5,334 nucleotides of DNA, from NCBI GenBank assembly GCA_043806975.1, contig JAZDGL010000025.1:1-5334 (forward strand). The letters are read 5' to 3'. Below the pieces are notes generated by a model. The model was given only the letters and a program-made list of their open reading frames with translations. It searched no databases and was not told the DNA's origin. Below, in pieces: positions 5,206-5,334 of the stretch (positions are counted from its first letter, which is position 1; each line of letters starts with the position of its first letter). The position numbers and the translations under genes were made by a program. The DNA is from JAZDGL01 sp043806975 (lineage in GTDB: Bacteria; Patescibacteriota; Minisyncoccia; CAYZDR01).

Positions 5206-5334
5206 ATGGAACAAATTAGCGTTCGCGGAGCGAAAGCGAATAACCTAAAAAATATTGATATAGATATTCCCCTAAATAAGATTACGGTGGTAACTGGGCT
5301 TTCTGGAAGCGGAAAATCTTCTTTGGTGTTTGAT
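5206..5334 (+). CDS. uvrA: UvrA, excision-repair ATPase, N-terminal fragment (43 codons, runs off the window)
   Basis: Damage-recognition ATPase of nucleotide excision repair, acting with UvrB and UvrC in the cytoplasm. The 43 visible residues match the UvrA N-terminus: the opening ISVRGAKANNLKNIDIDIP and the first Walker A motif GLSGSGKS (31-38, with Lys37 and Ser38), followed by SLVFD. Full-length UvrA is usually about 900-950 residues, so nearly all of it lies beyond the window edge; the cut is the window boundary, not a truncation. It begins 8 bp after the preceding gene with no terminator between, so co-transcription with it is likely. Confidence 0.96.
   Translation, partial: MEQISVRGAKANNLKNIDIDIPLNKITVVTGLSGSGKSSLVFD

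Overview
The window is AT-rich and compactly coded, with every gene on the + strand and the standard stop codons in use (TAG, TAA and TGA all end genes). Most starts have no clear Shine-Dalgarno sequence but sit behind A/T-rich stretches. The gene content is a very small Fe-S assembly set, an anchored HtrA protease, a degenerate HtrA relative and UvrA. Together with abundant small hairpin repeats, this best fits a reduced-genome bacterium such as a Patescibacteria/CPR lineage. That placement is inference from style and content; no marker gene here settles it.

Layout. Positions 1-334 hold no supported gene. They contain a long imperfect palindrome (about 1-141), a candidate promoter (148-176) and a 119-bp element with 15-bp terminal inverted repeats (192-310). 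Next come a single-cluster 4Fe-4S ferredoxin (335-520) and a cysteine desulfurase of the IscS/NifS family (566-1774). A second, longer copy of the element follows (1778-1937), then the IscU scaffold (1946-2317). A second block starts with a membrane-anchored HtrA-like serine protease with one PDZ domain (2333-3556). It overlaps by 4 bp a polytopic membrane protein of unknown function (3553-4329). After a 70-bp gap with a perfect 14-bp inverted repeat comes a single-span protein (4400-5197), read here as an HtrA-fold pseudoprotease whose three catalytic residues are all replaced. The window ends in the first 43 codons of uvrA (5206 onward).

How they work together. IscS takes sulfur from cysteine and hands it to IscU, where Fe-S clusters are built; the ferredoxin is the natural electron donor and perhaps also a client. 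No chaperone pair (HscA/HscB), A-type carrier or IscR regulator is visible in the window. The HtrA, membrane-protein and pseudoprotease genes look like an envelope quality-control group, with translational coupling suggested at the htrA/membrane-protein junction. UvrA (nucleotide excision repair) sits 8 bp after the pseudoprotease gene and may be co-transcribed with it.

The most notable points are the triad-less HtrA relative beside an intact HtrA, and the two direct copies of a MITE-like, hairpin-rich element that bracket ferredoxin-iscS. A trace of the element's right end also appears before iscS, so all three Fe-S genes have a similar leader.
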